A DNA stretch of 64,000 bases from Aquatica leii. Lineage: Eukaryota > Arthropoda > Insecta > Coleoptera > Lampyridae. The notes beneath the pieces are model-generated. The model was not told the DNA's origin, did no database searches, and was given only the letters and a program-made list of their open reading frames with translations. The stretch lies in assembly GCA_035610365.1 (NCBI GenBank), contig CM069432.1, positions 105,667,529 through 105,731,528 of the forward strand, written 5' to 3'. Of the stretch, positions 35,846 through 49,973 are shown piece by piece (the first letter of the stretch is position 1; each line of letters starts with the position of its first letter). Made by a program: the position numbers and the translations under genes.

Positions 35846-38800
35846 ATAAATTTCGTACGACTTCTAAGGAATGGAATATTTGGTTAAATAAAGTTAAGTT
35901 GTTTATGTCTTCTACGTCTGTTTCTCCGCTTTGTACGTCTGTTCCATTCGACAATAGGTTATACCTTACGATACATATTAATGGTAATTCTCTTAAATGT
36001 TTGATAGATAGTGGTGCATCTTCCACAATTATTGGTTCGACTGGTCTTGAATTTCTTCGAAAACATAATATTGATTTTGAAATTAAACCTCGTGTAGTAA
36101 AAGTAACTACAGCTGATGGTGTTGTTCAATCGTGTAATGGTGAAGTTTTGCTTCCGCTTACTTTAAATGGAGTAACCCGTTATGTGACATGTTTGTTAGT
36201 TCCTTCGATAAAACAACCAATTATCTTAGGAATGGATTTTGGATCTATATTTCAAATTAGTGTAGATTTTAAAGATAGACGATATTGGTCTGCGAATATT
36301 TCTTTGTTAAATTCTGTCACGAATCCGACTACGATAATCGATAGACATTTGCTGTCATCTCAGCAAGAAGATATCTTAAGAAATACTATGTCAAAATTTT
36401 CCGATTTAGTTTCTGAAAAATTAGGCCGCACTCATGTATTAGAACACAATATTGATACAGGTGATGCTTCCCCAATTAAGCAACGTCAGTACCTTTTGTC
36501 TCCGGCTATGCAAAAACATCTTCATAAAGAAGTTGACAATATGTAGATTTAGGTGTTATTCGTCCATCCAATAGTCCATGGAGTAGTCCTGTTCTGCTTG
36601 TTAAAAAGAAAACTGGTGATCTCAGGCTATGTTATGATGCGCGAAAATTAAATAGTGTCACAAGAAAAGATGCGTTTCCACTTCCTCGTACCGATGCGAT
36701 TTTGAACCGATTACGTAATGCACAATTTTTGAGTAGTATTGATCTTAGAAAAGCTTTTTGGCAGATTCCGTTAGAAAAGTCTTCTTGTGCTAAAACCGCT
36801 TTTTGTGTTCCCGGCAAAGGTTTATTTGAGTTCGTTGTAATGCCCTTTGGTTTGTCAAATAGTCCGCAAACAATGCAGAAATGCATGGAGCAAATTTTAG
36901 GTCCGCTTATGTTAGATGAAAAAGTTTTTGTTTATCTCGATGATATTATCATTGCGTCCGAAACATTCGATGAACATATTTCCGTTTTAAATGAGTTGTG
37001 TGATCGTCTACGCAATGCTGGTTTTACAATAAATTTTGATAAGTGTCAATTTTGCCGATCTTCTTTAAAATTTTTAGGATTTGTTATAGATAGTAAAGGT
37101 TTACGTACTGATCCAGATAAGGTTTCCGCAATTGTAAATTTTCCGACACCCCGTAATACTACTGAAGTTAAACGTGTTATTGGTTTGATTAGTTATTATA
37201 GACGTTTCATTAAAGATTTTGCTCAGTTATCCGCTCCGATCACTTCTTTGATTAAGAATAAAAAGAAAGGTGAATCTATTCAATGGTCGTCAGAGGCAGA
37301 GTCAGCTTTTCAGGAAATAAAACTTCGTATTACGTCTGCTCCAATTCTTGTTTCGCCCGACTTTAAGTCACCATTTTTCATACAGACTGATGCTAGTGAT
37401 GTAGCATTAGGTGCTGTTCTGTTTCAAAACATTGATGGTTCCGAACATCCCGTCGCATACGCTAGTCGCACTTTGACTACAGCAGAGCGTAAATATTCTG
37501 CTACTGAAAGAGAGTTATTAGGTGTTATTTTTGGTATAGAACACTTTCGTGGTTATGTAGAAGGAATGCCTTTTACTGTTATTACAGATTGCGCTGCATT
37601 AAAATGGCTTCATAATATTAAAGAACCTACTGGTCGTTTGGCTAGATGGTGTATGCGTCTCGCACAATTCGACTTCAAAGTACAACACCGTCCTGGTAAA
37701 TTGAATGTAATTCCGGATGCGTTATCCCGTTCTGTTTCGATTGTTGATATAAACTCATTTAGTCCTGATGAGTGGTATTTGAATATGATTGATAAAGTTA
37801 AGAATTTCCCTGATGAGTACCCTTATTTTAAAGTTGAAGGTGATCATTTGTACAAATTCATACCGTCTGTATTTCCTTTAGAGTCTAATATACCTGATTG
37901 GAAATTAGTAGTTCCTACTGTGAATAGAGAACAAATTTTGCAACGTTGTCATGATGATTCGACAGCAGCACACTTTGGTGTAACCAAAACTTTGTTAAGA
38001 ATTTCCGAATTTTATTATTGGCCTAAAATGCGTCATTCTGTGAGTAAATATGTTAGGAAATGTAAAATTTGTGCTAGTCAAAAGAGTACAAATGTTAGTC
38101 GTCCAGGTCTGATGGGTAAGGAAAAAATAATTAGTTTCCCTTTCCAACTAGTTAGCATGGATCTTCTAGGACCGTTGCCTAGATCTAAAAAAGGCAATCA
38201 GTATCTTTTTGTTGTTACAGATTGGTTCACTAAGTATGTTTTAGTTCAACCTTTACGTACGGCTACTACGAAGCCTATGATTAAGTTTTTGAAAGAACAA
38301 GTTTTTTCGATATTTGGTGTTCCGCAAATTGTTATGTTCGATAATGGTTCGCAATTCGTTTCGAAAGAATTTCGTACATTTTTGGATTCCCAAAAAGTTC
38401 AAAAAGTTTGGATGAATGCGAGGTATCATCCACAAGTAAACCCTACGGAAAGAGTAAATCGTGTACTCGTTACTGCTATTTCGTCTTATATAAAAGATTC
38501 TCATCGTGAATGGGATAAGCATATATTTGACATTGCTCAAGCTATTCGTCTGGCATGTCATGATGCTACTGGAGTCTCTCCCGCATTTTTAGTTTTCGGA
38601 CGTCATGTTCCTCCCACTGGTGATTTTTACGCTCCTGTAAACCCCAATGAACCCTTAGAAATCGCTAAAAAGTTGTTTTGGTCCCGTGAATTGGCCCAAT
38701 TACCTGAATTGTATGAAGAGGTAAAAGTTCGTCTTCATAAAGCATATGAAAATAATGCTAAATATTATAATTTACGTAAACGTCCGATAAACTTTTCTGT

Positions 38801-39008
38801 TGGTGATATTGTATGGAAGCGTAATTTTGTGTTGTCCGACGCTTCTCGTGGTTTTTCTAAAAAACTCGCCCCTAAATACATTCCATGTAGAGTTATTAAG
38901 ATTCTCTCTCAGTTGGTTTACCAATTGGAAGATATGAACGGTAACAACCTTGGAAACTTCCATGTTAAAGATTTAAAGGAAAATTATTGTGATTTTTCCG
39001 AACAATAA
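35674..39008 (+). CDS. pol: Pol of the young Gypsy element (fossil; protease-RT-RNase H-integrase)
   Basis: Domains in order: aspartic protease with the D-S-G-A motif (LKCLIDSGASSTIIG, about 36000) and an ILGMDF flap-end motif; RT with LLVKKKTGDLRLCYD-type palm sequence, the VMPFGLSNSPQTMQ block and the catalytic VYLDDIII (about 36930); RNase H (QTDASDVALGAVLFQ, about 37380); integrase zinc region with paired H and C (about 37960-38080); catalytic core with MDLLGPLPRSKKGNQ and VMFDNGSQFVSKEF; and a C-terminal tail with the NLRKRPINFSVGDIVWKRN motif. The group fits the insect mdg1/412-like Gypsy branch (inference from motifs and primer site). Broken, with about one break. Confidence 0.9.
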
Positions 39009-39623
39009 ATATTTTGTACAGTTATTAGTCCACTGTAAATAAGTTCTTTTTATATTAAGTAAGTTGATTTAACGATTGTTTGTGTTTGTCTATTTGTATT
39101 TTTAGGTAGTGTTTAGTTGTGGGTGTATAACATTATGAGTGGATCCCGTGAAGCTCAGAAGTTCCCTCTCCTTAAATTGCCTATTATCAAATGTGTCAGA
39201 CTATAGTGATCTTAAGTTAATGTTATTTTTATTTGTACAGTTCTGCTCTAGTGTTAGAAGAAAAACGTGTATTGAAGGTTATTTGTTTATCTGAATTATT
39301 TTGTTATTCGTTACGCTCCGAAAGTTTCTTTACGATAAATATTTTTGAAAGTTAGTATTCGATCATCTGTTGTTTTTCTTTTGTTATGGTATCTTTAGGA
39401 CTCACTTAGTATGTTTTACTTGAAAGGAGGCCTCCATAAATTGATGTTTGAGAATGTTTGTTGTATGTATGATTCGAGAGTTTTTTTGTTCCGATTGTTT
39501 CGTATGATTCCGATACTTGTGAAGTTAGTCTTATTGATACATCCATTTTTGATTTCAAGTTCTTATCCGACAATTAATCATTTTTTTTTTGTTTGTTTTT
39601 TTTTATTTTGACTAAGTAGCGAG
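39009..39623 (+). other. 3' untranslated region of the young Gypsy element
   Basis: About 600 bp between pol and the 3' LTR with no env-like frame. A purine-rich stretch (GAAAGGAGG near 39422) is the best polypurine-like sequence but lies about 200 bp upstream of the LTR, so the true priming tract is not certain. Confidence 0.6.
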
Positions 39624-40639
39624 TGTAACGTTTACATTTTTTTACGTTTGAATACGTCTGATTTTCGTTAACATTTTTGTATTCACTGTTGATATAAATT
39701 CTTTTACGCAATAAATTTCGCGCATTGACATGCGTATGAGCCTTCTTCTTAAGTAGGAAGTGATCCTCCATCTTACGCTTAGAAATGAAGTAGTGAGCGG
39801 ACATTTTTTTGCGTGCTGCAAAAAGTGGAATTACCACTTATTTAATTTGTGTTTGTGAATTTTTGCCCCAATGGTGAAAATTATTTAAGCTGGCGTTCGT
39901 TGTAGCCCGCATTCGTTAGTAGCACCGCATTCGTTAGTAGCAATTGCATTTTGTTGTATTTACGAAAATTAGAATAAAACCCGTAAATTAGAAGGGGTAA
40001 GTCATTTTTGTTTTGATTCAAATTGTATAATTCATCGCAACTTACGTTCTAGTTTTTTCTTTGTTCCGGATTTTTGGTTTCGTTCTTATACGATGTTTTT
40101 GAGTATGAAAATCTTATGAATACGATTTCAACCTTTATACGTCTGCGATTATGGAAATTACGATCTACGATTATCAATTCTATTGATTTCAAAGGCAAGA
40201 TATCAATCAAATCTTCGTGAAAGATACAATTTATGGAAATTGCATCATATTGCACCAATTCAATGAGTCATGATCATGAACACACCTTAATAGAAGCTGC
40301 GCGATTCGCAAGTAGTAAAATTAAACCTTCAAGAACACGTATGTAGATATCTGTAATTATTAGTTTTAAGTTACGTTTTTGGTTTCAATATTTAACCATT
40401 CATATATAAAAAATATTGTGGCGTCCAACTTATAAAATTTTTATTTATCAAATTGAAAATTAGTAATCTTAAGTAACGTAAGAATTCCCACGACTCTAAT
40501 TAATTAAATATAAAAATGCTCATTGCTCTTATGTAGTTTGTGTTTAATGTGTTTTAAGTAAATATTTTTGTGAGCTGGCTGGTGCATTCATTTATTTGTA
40601 TGTTACATATTTGGCACCGATTATTTGTGTGATGTTACA
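39624..40639 (+). repeat. 3' LTR of the young Gypsy element
   Basis: Nearly identical partner of 33115-34133, with the same TGTAACG start and GTTACA end. Confidence 0.95.
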
Positions 40640-40643
40640 GCGT
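40640..40643 (+). repeat. 4-bp target duplication, right (GCGT)
   Basis: Matches 33111-33114. Confidence 0.85.
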
Positions 40644-43600
40644 AGCGGTAAGTTAAACAATATACGAACGTTACAAAAAAATTGTACTACATATTTTGCA
40701 TACTGTTTATTATATTTTTTTGTAATTTGTATAAGTTGTTGATAAAATATTGTAATATATGTATACCAGCACTTATTGATATATGAAACTTAATTTCAAA
40801 CATGCCAAACGTGTATTGCTGCAAGAAAAGGCCATACACACTGTTAATGTTACTTTTTGTTATAAATTAGCAGTTAAGTTTAAAAATAGACTATTGGAAT
40901 TTTAGTTTAGTATTCAGATCTATAAAAGTAAAGCTTGTTAATTTTAATAGTTGTTAAATCAACTAAGCTGTAAGGGAACACTTGGATTTATATATTTATT
41001 CGTTTATTAAATTTTGTTAACTTGTTTGAAATTTATTATGAATTTTATTAGTGTTCCCTTAACTTTTATTTTTCTAATCATTCAAACATCGACCAAAATG
41101 TGACGTTAATCTGACAGCTAGTATACTGAGAGAAACGATATACATAATACTACATAGTTGTTGCTATGAACTCTATAAAGAATCTCTAACAGCAGTATTT
41201 GTTATTCCTTGCATATTTATCTATTTACATGTACAGAATTGTCAAGTACTACTACTAACTCGTAAAATATTTTTTTTATTTTTAAAAAGGGAGTAGTCCA
41301 GGCAGTTGTAATATACAATACAACTACGTACTATTAAATGTAAAGAGCATGTAGTAGTTATCTCATATTAATTAATCGACATAAATGACGTAGACCTTTG
41401 CAAGCATTATTATATCTTGGCGAAATGCTAAATGTTGTTATTCGTATAAACTAAAAGTGATAAATAGAGATTCTGATGTGTTGTTCATTTTAGCACGTAC
41501 GACTTTGTAGTTACAACGTTTTTCACATGGTATGTTTTAATGTTTTCGTGGTCGCGATACTGTAGATAACTGTGTAAGTTACTCATTACTATCAATTAAG
41601 TGGATCTTCTTCACCTCATCTTCAAAGGAACGGTAGATAAAACTAAACATTTGCAAGAACTAAATCTATCCGAAGTAATCGACACTTTCAAAAGTACGTA
41701 TTTCGATGTACGATCAACTTCTTCCAAAGTTGGGAATACAAAGGAAAATGATCTGACATTAGAAGGAATTGCATTATTATTTAAGTAGATTTCAAATATT
41801 TGTGTAGTATGGTGTTTTTACGTTTATCTGTTTTTTCTTTAAGAGTTTTCATATAGTTTAGATATTGATATTTAGATAATGTAAAAAAAATAACATTAAA
41901 ATTGTATGTATTGTAATTAATAATAAGTGTAGCTACTGGCGACTATATTACCACTACATGTAGTATCTATCAATATTTTTCTAGTTTCAGTTAAATGTAA
42001 TTTTTCTCAGTATACTTACTATTATCCTATTCATATAATACACATACAAAAATCACTAATTTTGTTTGCACAAAATTGCACTTTGTAACACTGTTTTTTG
42101 GTGAAGTTCTTCATAAAACTTTTTTTAAATTAAATTATCAGAAATGTTCTACATTCTTTTACAGTACTTATTTGACTTTTATTTAAAAAAATATGACTAA
42201 TGTAGTACAGTGAAATGTGCGAAGACAAACATTTTAGTAAGTAGACATATTTTCCGTTGTAGATAAGTCTCCGTTTTGCCGAAGGGTATTATTATGACCA
42301 AGACAAACACGTGCAATTCAACTAGAAGAATAAATTCTAGACACTATAAACAAACATCCTTTGTTCATTACCGGACAGTTAACTTTAACATTAAATAACC
42401 GCAGTAACAAAACCATTTACTTGGTTCTAAAAAAAACTTGCTTTATCCATATCACGTTTCTAAAGTTTAGCTTTTCTATGATAACGATAATATATTACGA
42501 TTCAATTGCTATAACACAATTTTAAATTCAATTTAAGAAGTTGGCTATTTTCTTTGGCTGTACAAAATAAGTCACAGAGTCGTTAATTTAATTTGTTTAC
42601 AAAATCGTCTTAATGCCAACGGGTACTGTAATCTATTAAAATAAGTTATTGACAAGATGCCGTTGAACCTACGCCATAACATGATTTACATGCACGATGT
42701 AATTCTTGTTCACTTTGCTCGTAATGTGAGAGAGCAGTTAAATAAACACTTTTCGAATAGATAGATTGATCATGGTGACCCTCTGACCTGCGAGATCTGT
42801 TGATATCAATCCTCTAGATTTTTTTGTTTAAGGTTTTATTAAAAAGAGAGTGTATGCAACGCCTCTTTAAATTACAAAAAGATATGAAACATTACATTGG
42901 AAAGATTTAAAAGAAAAATCCAGACGATACCTCGAAAGTTGTAACTATGCCTAGAAACAGATGGATTTTAATTTAAACAGTTTTGAAGAAATTAGTGTCT
43001 TTTACTTACTATCAGTTAAAATTTAAAAAACAATTGCTGGAACATACGTTTTAAATTAACATTATTAATTGTATGTATCTTAGGTATTATTTTGACATTA
43101 AATAAATTCCATAATTTAACATTATGATTTTTGATTTAAAATCGAACGAAAACTGTCGCTGCGTGTAGGTTTTTCGTCAATTGTACACGCCCTGTATGTA
43201 CCTAATCTATTTTAAAAAGTTGATAATTGTAGCTTGTTGACAGTTTCTTAAAATAAAAACGACAAAGTATTTTGTGTGAGCAAACACAAATTTTAAGTAA
43301 ACATTATCTTTTATGTTGTATTACTAAACCGAACTTACTTGTTGCTATAATCTAGAAATTACGTTTAAGTATATAATACTAGTTGTAACATATTTATTTA
43401 ACAAACGTTAAAAACAACAATAGTAAATTAATTTTATGCAAATTTTTGTTCGTTCCGCATTGATTACTATTTTAAAAAGAAGCGAAATATTAAAACGCTT
43501 GTATCATCGTAACCGTAAAAGGTCAAATCAGATCACGAATAAAATTACTTTGTCAAATTTCTTAAATAACCCCTATTTTTGTAACATGCTTGGTTCAAAA

Positions 43601-44789
43601 AATGTGAAGATGTTTTCATACATTTGCCTAACGCGGTATATTAATATGAATACGGCAATAGGTACTGAACTGTGTTTTCGTAACAACTAACCATTTTGTG
43701 ATAGTTTAATTGTCAATGCAATTGTCATAAATATTAATATTTTTGTAAAATATTTTCTAAATAGATTATGTTTAAAAATATTTACAAATTTGTTTGGGCG
43801 CATCAGTAGTTGCTTGTGCTTTAGATTCTTATTTCATTATGTATGATATGTTCTTTAATTTTCTTGATTTTTTTCGCAAATTTGTCATGCGTTCGATCGT
43901 TAAATCTACAAGTGTGTTAAGCATGTGTGATTAATTTTTAAGTGAGTTAATATGACTGTTTAACTGTGTTGTTTTTTGTATAATCTTATTGAAACTATTT
44001 AACATTTGATCAAAGTATTAAATTTCACAAAATTTTATACAGTTTTATGCAATTCCGTAAATTGTTATGCATTTTCAACAAAATGAATGATCATAATTTT
44101 TTTTGTTTTAAAAAATAGTGGTACTGTTGTCAAGTAAAATTCGTTTAATTTAGTTCTAATTTTAATATTGTGTGGCGCTGTCTTCTACGCAGTCTAATCC
44201 TATATTTAAATTTTTTTCTCATAAGTATCAGTTATCCATATTATTATAGAGATCAGTGATTAAAATGACTAAAGAACTGCTGCGCAGAAACCAATTTTGT
44301 TCCGAATGTCAGTACACTAGCTAACCAAAAAACGTTTGCACTTTTCAGTTTTCACACGGCGTTTGAGGTGTCCAAATTTATTCTATAAGTTATTACAAAT
44401 TCTTTTTCATCTTTTTGTTTTATATTTTATGTGTGAGGGTTGCGATAATAAGAAACAGTCTTTCTTAAGGCTTATCCAAGAAAAAGTTGTGATTAGGTAT
44501 GTAAAAATTAGCCAAAAGTTATCAATTACTAACAATGCATTTTTTCTAAATTACAGATCTTCTATATTAAAGACACGTCGATTCAACCAGTATTTTGTAA
44601 TTAATTGCCCAACTGAAGATTTGTAAGTACTTTTTAATATGATTAATATGATAAAGATGTAATTCATAATTTCTGGTTTGCATAACCTCAATTGCATTAA
44701 TATATAATAACAATTTTCAATTAATTTAATTACAACAGTTTTCAGTTTTGACTACCTAATTAACAAGTCTTTTTGTTTGCAGTTTACGA
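40644..44789. other. AT-rich non-coding stretch
   Basis: No gene is recognised. A 12-bp inverted repeat (TAAGGGAACACT / AGTGTTCCCTTA) spans 40971-41061 and could be a small hairpin. A 62-codon frame at 41600-41788 and an 84-codon frame at 43436-43690 have no recognisable motif. From about 44330 the sequence may belong to the 5' leader of the transposon that follows; a donor-like TTTGTAAGTAC (GT at 44623) and an acceptor-like TTTTTGTTTGCAG (AG at 44781-44782) would bound a 160-bp intron just upstream of its start codon. Confidence 0.5.
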
Positions 44790-46105
44790 ATGAATAACCG
44801 AAAAGTGGTTCATAGCCAAGGTCGGCAAATTGTCTACAATGTTTACCAGTGTATGAAGAAAAAAAAAGAAGAGGGATTAACAATTCCTCTATCCCAATTA
44901 CGGGAACGTGTTGCTGAAGCTACTGGTGTGAGTCTAAGTACTGTAAAAAGAATTATTAAGGAAGGAAAATGCACACCCGAAACAAGTTAACCCGGCAGCA
45001 GTAAATTTTGTTTACCAAGAAAAAATGTTACTCAACCCAGGCCTAAGTCAACATTAGATGCATTCGATGAAGAGATCATACGAAAAGTAATTTATTCCTT
45101 CACCAATACTACAAAATGTGCTCCAACTATAAGTAAAGTGTTAGAGGAGGTGAAAAGTGCGGGTGTGGAATTTGAAGGAAAAAAAACTACATTTTGGAGA
45201 GTATTGAGAAACCTAGGATTTCGTTGGAAGAAAACTGAAGATAATAGAAAAGTTTTGGTTGAAAAGATGGGTATTAGAGCGAAACGAGTCGAGTACCTTT
45301 GACATTTAAAGAAATATAAAGAAGAGGGAAGCTATTTAGTGTACAGTGATGAAACTTATTTGCATAGTAGTCATGCACTTCCAAAAGCATGGAATGATGG
45401 AAAAAATCGCAATTTAAAGGCTCCCATTAGTAAAGGTCAAAGATTAATTACTGTTCATTGTGGTGGTAAAGAAGGTTTTATTCCAAATGCTCTTTTATAA
45501 TTTAAATCGGGACAAAAAACTGAGGATTACTACGATGAAATGAACCACACCAATTACATGAAATGGATGAAAGAAAAAGTAATACTGAATTTACCAAAAA
45601 ATTGTGTTTTTGTGGTCGACAATGTATCATATCATAATGTTAGTACACAAGCCCTACCCACATCAAGCTGGAAAAAAGATGAAATGAAAAAATGGTTATC
45701 TGAGAGGGCCATATTTTACGAGCCAAATGCACTGAAAGTCGAGTTATATGAGAAAATTAAACAGTACAAACCACAACATAAAGTGTACATTTTAGATCAG
45801 CTATTAGCTGAAAATGGACATGTTGTTCTTCGCCTATTGTAAAAAACTGCATTGCAGCAAGAAATATAACGTTTAAAATGCAAGATGTTAGAAGATTAGC
45901 AGATGAAGAATTTGAAAAAATTACATCTAAAAACTGGAAAAAAGTGTGTGAGCATGTGGAACAAGTGGAAACTGATTATTTTAAAAAAGAAGTGATATTG
46001 GATGATGTTGCTGAACTAATAATAAATATTAACAATGACAGTGACGAATCTGATTTGTGGTTTTCGTCCGATGATGAAGATTTAGGTTGTGAAGCGTTGC
46101 CATAG
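44790..46105 (+). pseudogene. Broken Tc1/IS630-type transposase (insect MNNRKVVHSQG family)
   Basis: It starts MNNRKVVHSQGRQIVYNVYQ, with a helix-turn-helix (GVSLSTVKRIIKEGK) near residue 50. A winged second DNA-binding part (TTFWRVLRNLGFRWKKTEDN) follows, then the DDE core: YSDETYLHSSH (first aspartate, about 45345) and VFVVDNVSYHNV (second aspartate, about 45607). The next block, AENGHVVLRL, should run into the P-Y-H-P-x-x-N-P-I-E motif with the third catalytic acid, but a deletion there jumps to KNCIAARNITFKMQDVRRL and changes frame. The C-terminal tail is acidic (DESDLWFSSDDEDLG). In-frame stops lie at 44988, 45300 and 45498. It is inactive but recently so, since most of the sequence is intact. 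I recognise this lineage from many insect genomes. Terminal repeats were not located with confidence. Confidence 0.85.
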
Positions 46106-49100
46106 TATTAAGAAATTAAATTGTCATCAACCGAAATTCATTTATATGATATCCTTTTTGTACGAGAATTGCAGCAGTTTGCAGTCAGAAGCAACCATTT
46201 TAACGAACCTTTTCCGGATAAGTAATAGTTTGTAACATTGTTATTAATGAAATTTATTTATTTTGCACCAGAAATGTTGTATTAATCGAAAATGATTGTG
46301 TCGTATCTCATATTAACATTTGTATCATGAAAAATCTCTTTACCATTCATCGTAAACTTTGAGTTTCTCAATATCTTCTATCAGTGCCTATGTAAATGCA
46401 TTTTGTTATAATGTAGAGGTTTTAGGAAGTTTGTTAGAAATTAAAAGCATACAAAAATTTGATACATTTTTATCATTCCTTTAAGATATACTTATTTGAA
46501 TCGATGCATCTGTAAAGTAGTCGATCATAAATTTATATGAATGGCATAAGCTTATTATTACGAATCATTGTTACCGTCGACAATTGAAATAAATACATTA
46601 TGTACAACCAAAGCATTCACGTTTAACCACAATGAAGTACATCACGTGACAATTTTCTAAACAACCAATGTCACTTGTATAATGTAAAAAAACATTGGTG
46701 TTAGTTCTGTACTACAATTTTTCAGATCTTGCGTTTCACTTTTAAACAAGTAACGTTCAATTTCGATGTGCTTTCTATTTATATAGTTTAATAACTACTT
46801 GCAATCATGTTGTGATTTTTCAAGGGAATCTTCATCTGGATGTAAATAACACTTATTCTCCTATAAAGGAAATAAAAATTAGCATACATAGATTGTCTTT
46901 TGTTACGATTACATACTTAAGCAATGGCATCAAATAACGATAATTGAAAGTAGTCGATATTTTGGAAGGTCTACAGCTGATTTCCATATCTCCTGATCCA
47001 TATTACTATTCAATCTACAATAAAGTATTATTAGAATGACACTAAAAACAGCTACCTATATACCTACCTAATTATAGCTTAAAATACAGCAAAAATTGTT
47101 GGCATAATAAACATAACCCCAAATGTGAATCACCTATATTATTGCTTTATACACAATTGTAGAATTAATACTGATACTAAGTAAACATCATTTCACCAAT
47201 AATAAAGTATTCATCGTCTTGTATGCATACATTTTTTAGTTAAATTAAAGATAAACCATTACAGTTTTTGTACATTGTTTACAGATGATGTTTTTAGTGC
47301 GAATTTATTTCACATGATCGTCAAATTCCGAATTTATCCGACGCGCACCTCACGGTTCTTTAGTCTTGGAATGATCTCTAGAATCTTTTGGAGATTCTTA
47401 CTTACTTAATTACTTAAAAACAAATGTTTAAAAAATTGTTGCCAATGGTCGGGAAGTGCCTAAACACTAAATACAAACAAATAAAAACAAATGTATTTAC
47501 AATACAATACGTATTTTAAATTATAAAATGCGACACTAAGAATTCTTTCTAAAGTATTAAATGTATCGATCTATTATTTACATAAAAATTTTGTTAAGTA
47601 TTTATGTTTTATATTTTTGTGTCGTTTATATCTGATATATTACATTTTTGATAAAACTGTATTTTACTTAATTTAAATTACGTTAATTACATTATTAATA
47701 CTGAATGTTACAATAATAAATTGAATTAGTTATAAACTTTTAAAAGTATATGATTATTAAAATAGTATACAAACCGCCGGCCGTTGAAATTTTATTACTG
47801 CTTCAGCGTATTGGTAAATTATCATTGATCCCAACAATAATATTTTTTTTACATTGCTAGTATTATTTTTTTTAAATAAAATTAATAACAAGTTTTTTTC
47901 TCAAATAAGTTTAACATAGTATTAGTTGTAATACTATTTTAAGACTATAATTTAGTAAGAAATTTATGGCTAAAATATTATATTATTTTATATTAAACAT
48001 CTTACATATTTAGTTTACTAAACTAATCTATGTTAACATGTTAAACAAATTTAAAAAAAATTGTTTAATCTCCAAAGTATTTGGTATTTTAGAACAAAAC
48101 CAAAAATCAATAAAAAAACAAGTTAAGGTATGTAATAACTTTCAATAACTTTTAAATTAAATACTTTATATAAAACATTTAAAACTGTAGACAAATTTTT
48201 TTCTATATTTTTATTTTAACAAAAATAATGTTAAGTTGCGTTATTCTGCTGAAAATAAATTACAAACAAAATTTATAATCATAATTATTTACTTCGACGT
48301 AAAAGAATTTTATATTTAAACGTAAATTGCTGTAACAATTTTAAATAAATTAGATTGTGTTGAAAACATTAAAAAAGGTACTAGTTATTTGTATGCTTAA
48401 AATAAATTAAATATTCCATTTTTTTCTAAAATATGTTTTTTACAGAAGTTGCATGGTTATTAGATTTAAAATATTGGCAAAATTTTTTTTGTAGTAAAAG
48501 AAAATTAAAAAATTAATAAATAATTAGGTTTTCTATATATAAAAAAATAAGACTAACAACAAACTTGATCTTTTTCAGATTTATTTAAACTTAGTATGTA
48601 TTTTATGTTAAGTATGTTTGCTATGTTTAGTCAACGATAGTGTATAATATAAGTAAGATAAGTAAAACTAATAATGGAATCAAACCTGTATATTGATATA
48701 TTAAAAATAAAGTTTGAAGATATTGACATTATTCATTATCCTGCATATTACAAGTGTGTGCATTTTAATATTTTCAGTTTTCACGCTAATACAACAAAAC
48801 ATACTTTAGATTTACATTTTATTAATAGTTTTATAATATAAAAAACTTTGTTATTTTTATTTTGAGAGTCATCACTCACATTTGTATACAGATTAAACTA
48901 TACCCTGATGCATTATTATAATGTATTAGAAAAGTTATTTTTCTAAATTTGTCACAAAAAAATTATTAATTTGATTAATTTAATTATTCAATAAAGTCTA
49001 AATATTTCATAAGATTTTAATATAAGTAATTCAAATATGTGATAAAAAGTAGTGTCTTATTGTGCCGGTAAGTTGTTAATATATTAGTCAAATAGAATAT

Positions 49101-49973
49101 TCTCAAAAACTTTTAATTGCTAACTTGTAAAACATAAATGTTTTCACTTTAAAATAAGTTGTTTATGTCTGTCTGTAAACTATTTGTGTTTTGATAACAT
49201 ATTATTATGCATTATAGCAATTTATAGAAAACGTAACACGTTTAAAGTGTGCAAATATCGTGTAAAGATTTATAATAACTTTATAATGTCTTAATGTAAA
49301 ATAATTTGAAAGAATAAACATTAACATGCTTAGCACGTTTAAGTAATTGAATTTAGTTGGTTTTTTAAATTTACAGTTGATTGGTTTACGTGCACACAAT
49401 ACCGCTGTAATTTGTCTCTCTTGGTAGCATTTACTATTTAAATGAACTAAAATAATGGCATGGTGTGTATATAACTATTTAGATAAAATTAAGCATACAT
49501 TTAAATAATAATTAATAAATGTTTTAATGTAATTATAGTTGTACGTTATATACGTTATATGTTTTGTTACAAGTTTTTACATTTAGTATTTACACACGCA
49601 ATTGCAATTTTATAAACTATGTAAAAAAATAATTGGTGACGTAAGATTATTTTTTTTTATAATTAATTATAAGAAAACTATGTTTAATGTTAGATGTAGT
49701 GTAAACAAATATTAAAGATTTTAAAAATATTTGAAGAACATTTCTTTTAATGCAGTATAGGTACTAAAACGTGTGTGTAACTAAAAGTTAATATTGATAG
49801 TATCAGTCAAAAGTCCGCTTTTACAATAGATTCAAGACACATAAAATCAAACCTTCTTTCATAAACACATTCTGGCACTTTAAAACGTTAAAGTTGCATT
49901 TAACCCCAAATTTCAAGAGTAAAGAAATACCCAGTGATGTTTTGCTAAAGCGATTTTATTGTACAGTAAACCC
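46106..49973. other. AT-rich non-coding stretch
   Basis: No gene is recognised on either strand over 3.9 kb. A/T runs dominate from 47.5 kb onward. The 3' end of the transposon before it may reach into the first few hundred bases. Confidence 0.55.

Larger units (their letters stand above)
33115..40639 (+). mobile_element. Young Gypsy-type (Metaviridae) LTR retrotransposon
   Basis: The element is 7,525 bp: LTR - primer site - gag - pol - 3' untranslated region - LTR, with GCGT duplications. The LTRs begin TGTAACG and end GTTACA, are about 1,019 and 1,016 bp long, and differ at only a handful of positions, so the insertion is recent. Domain order is protease, RT, RNase H, integrase, as in Gypsy. 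No env-like frame is seen between pol (ends 39008) and the 3' LTR. The element looks nearly whole, with roughly one break in pol. Confidence 0.95.

Noticed and set aside
36632-36886. Minus-strand open frames inside gag/pol (also 35814-36026, 38253-38561, 38772-38963)
   Set aside because: Shadows of the plus-strand retroelement frames.
43436-43690. 84-codon open frame as a gene
   Set aside because: No motif, no splice or promoter context, and its composition follows the AT-rich background.
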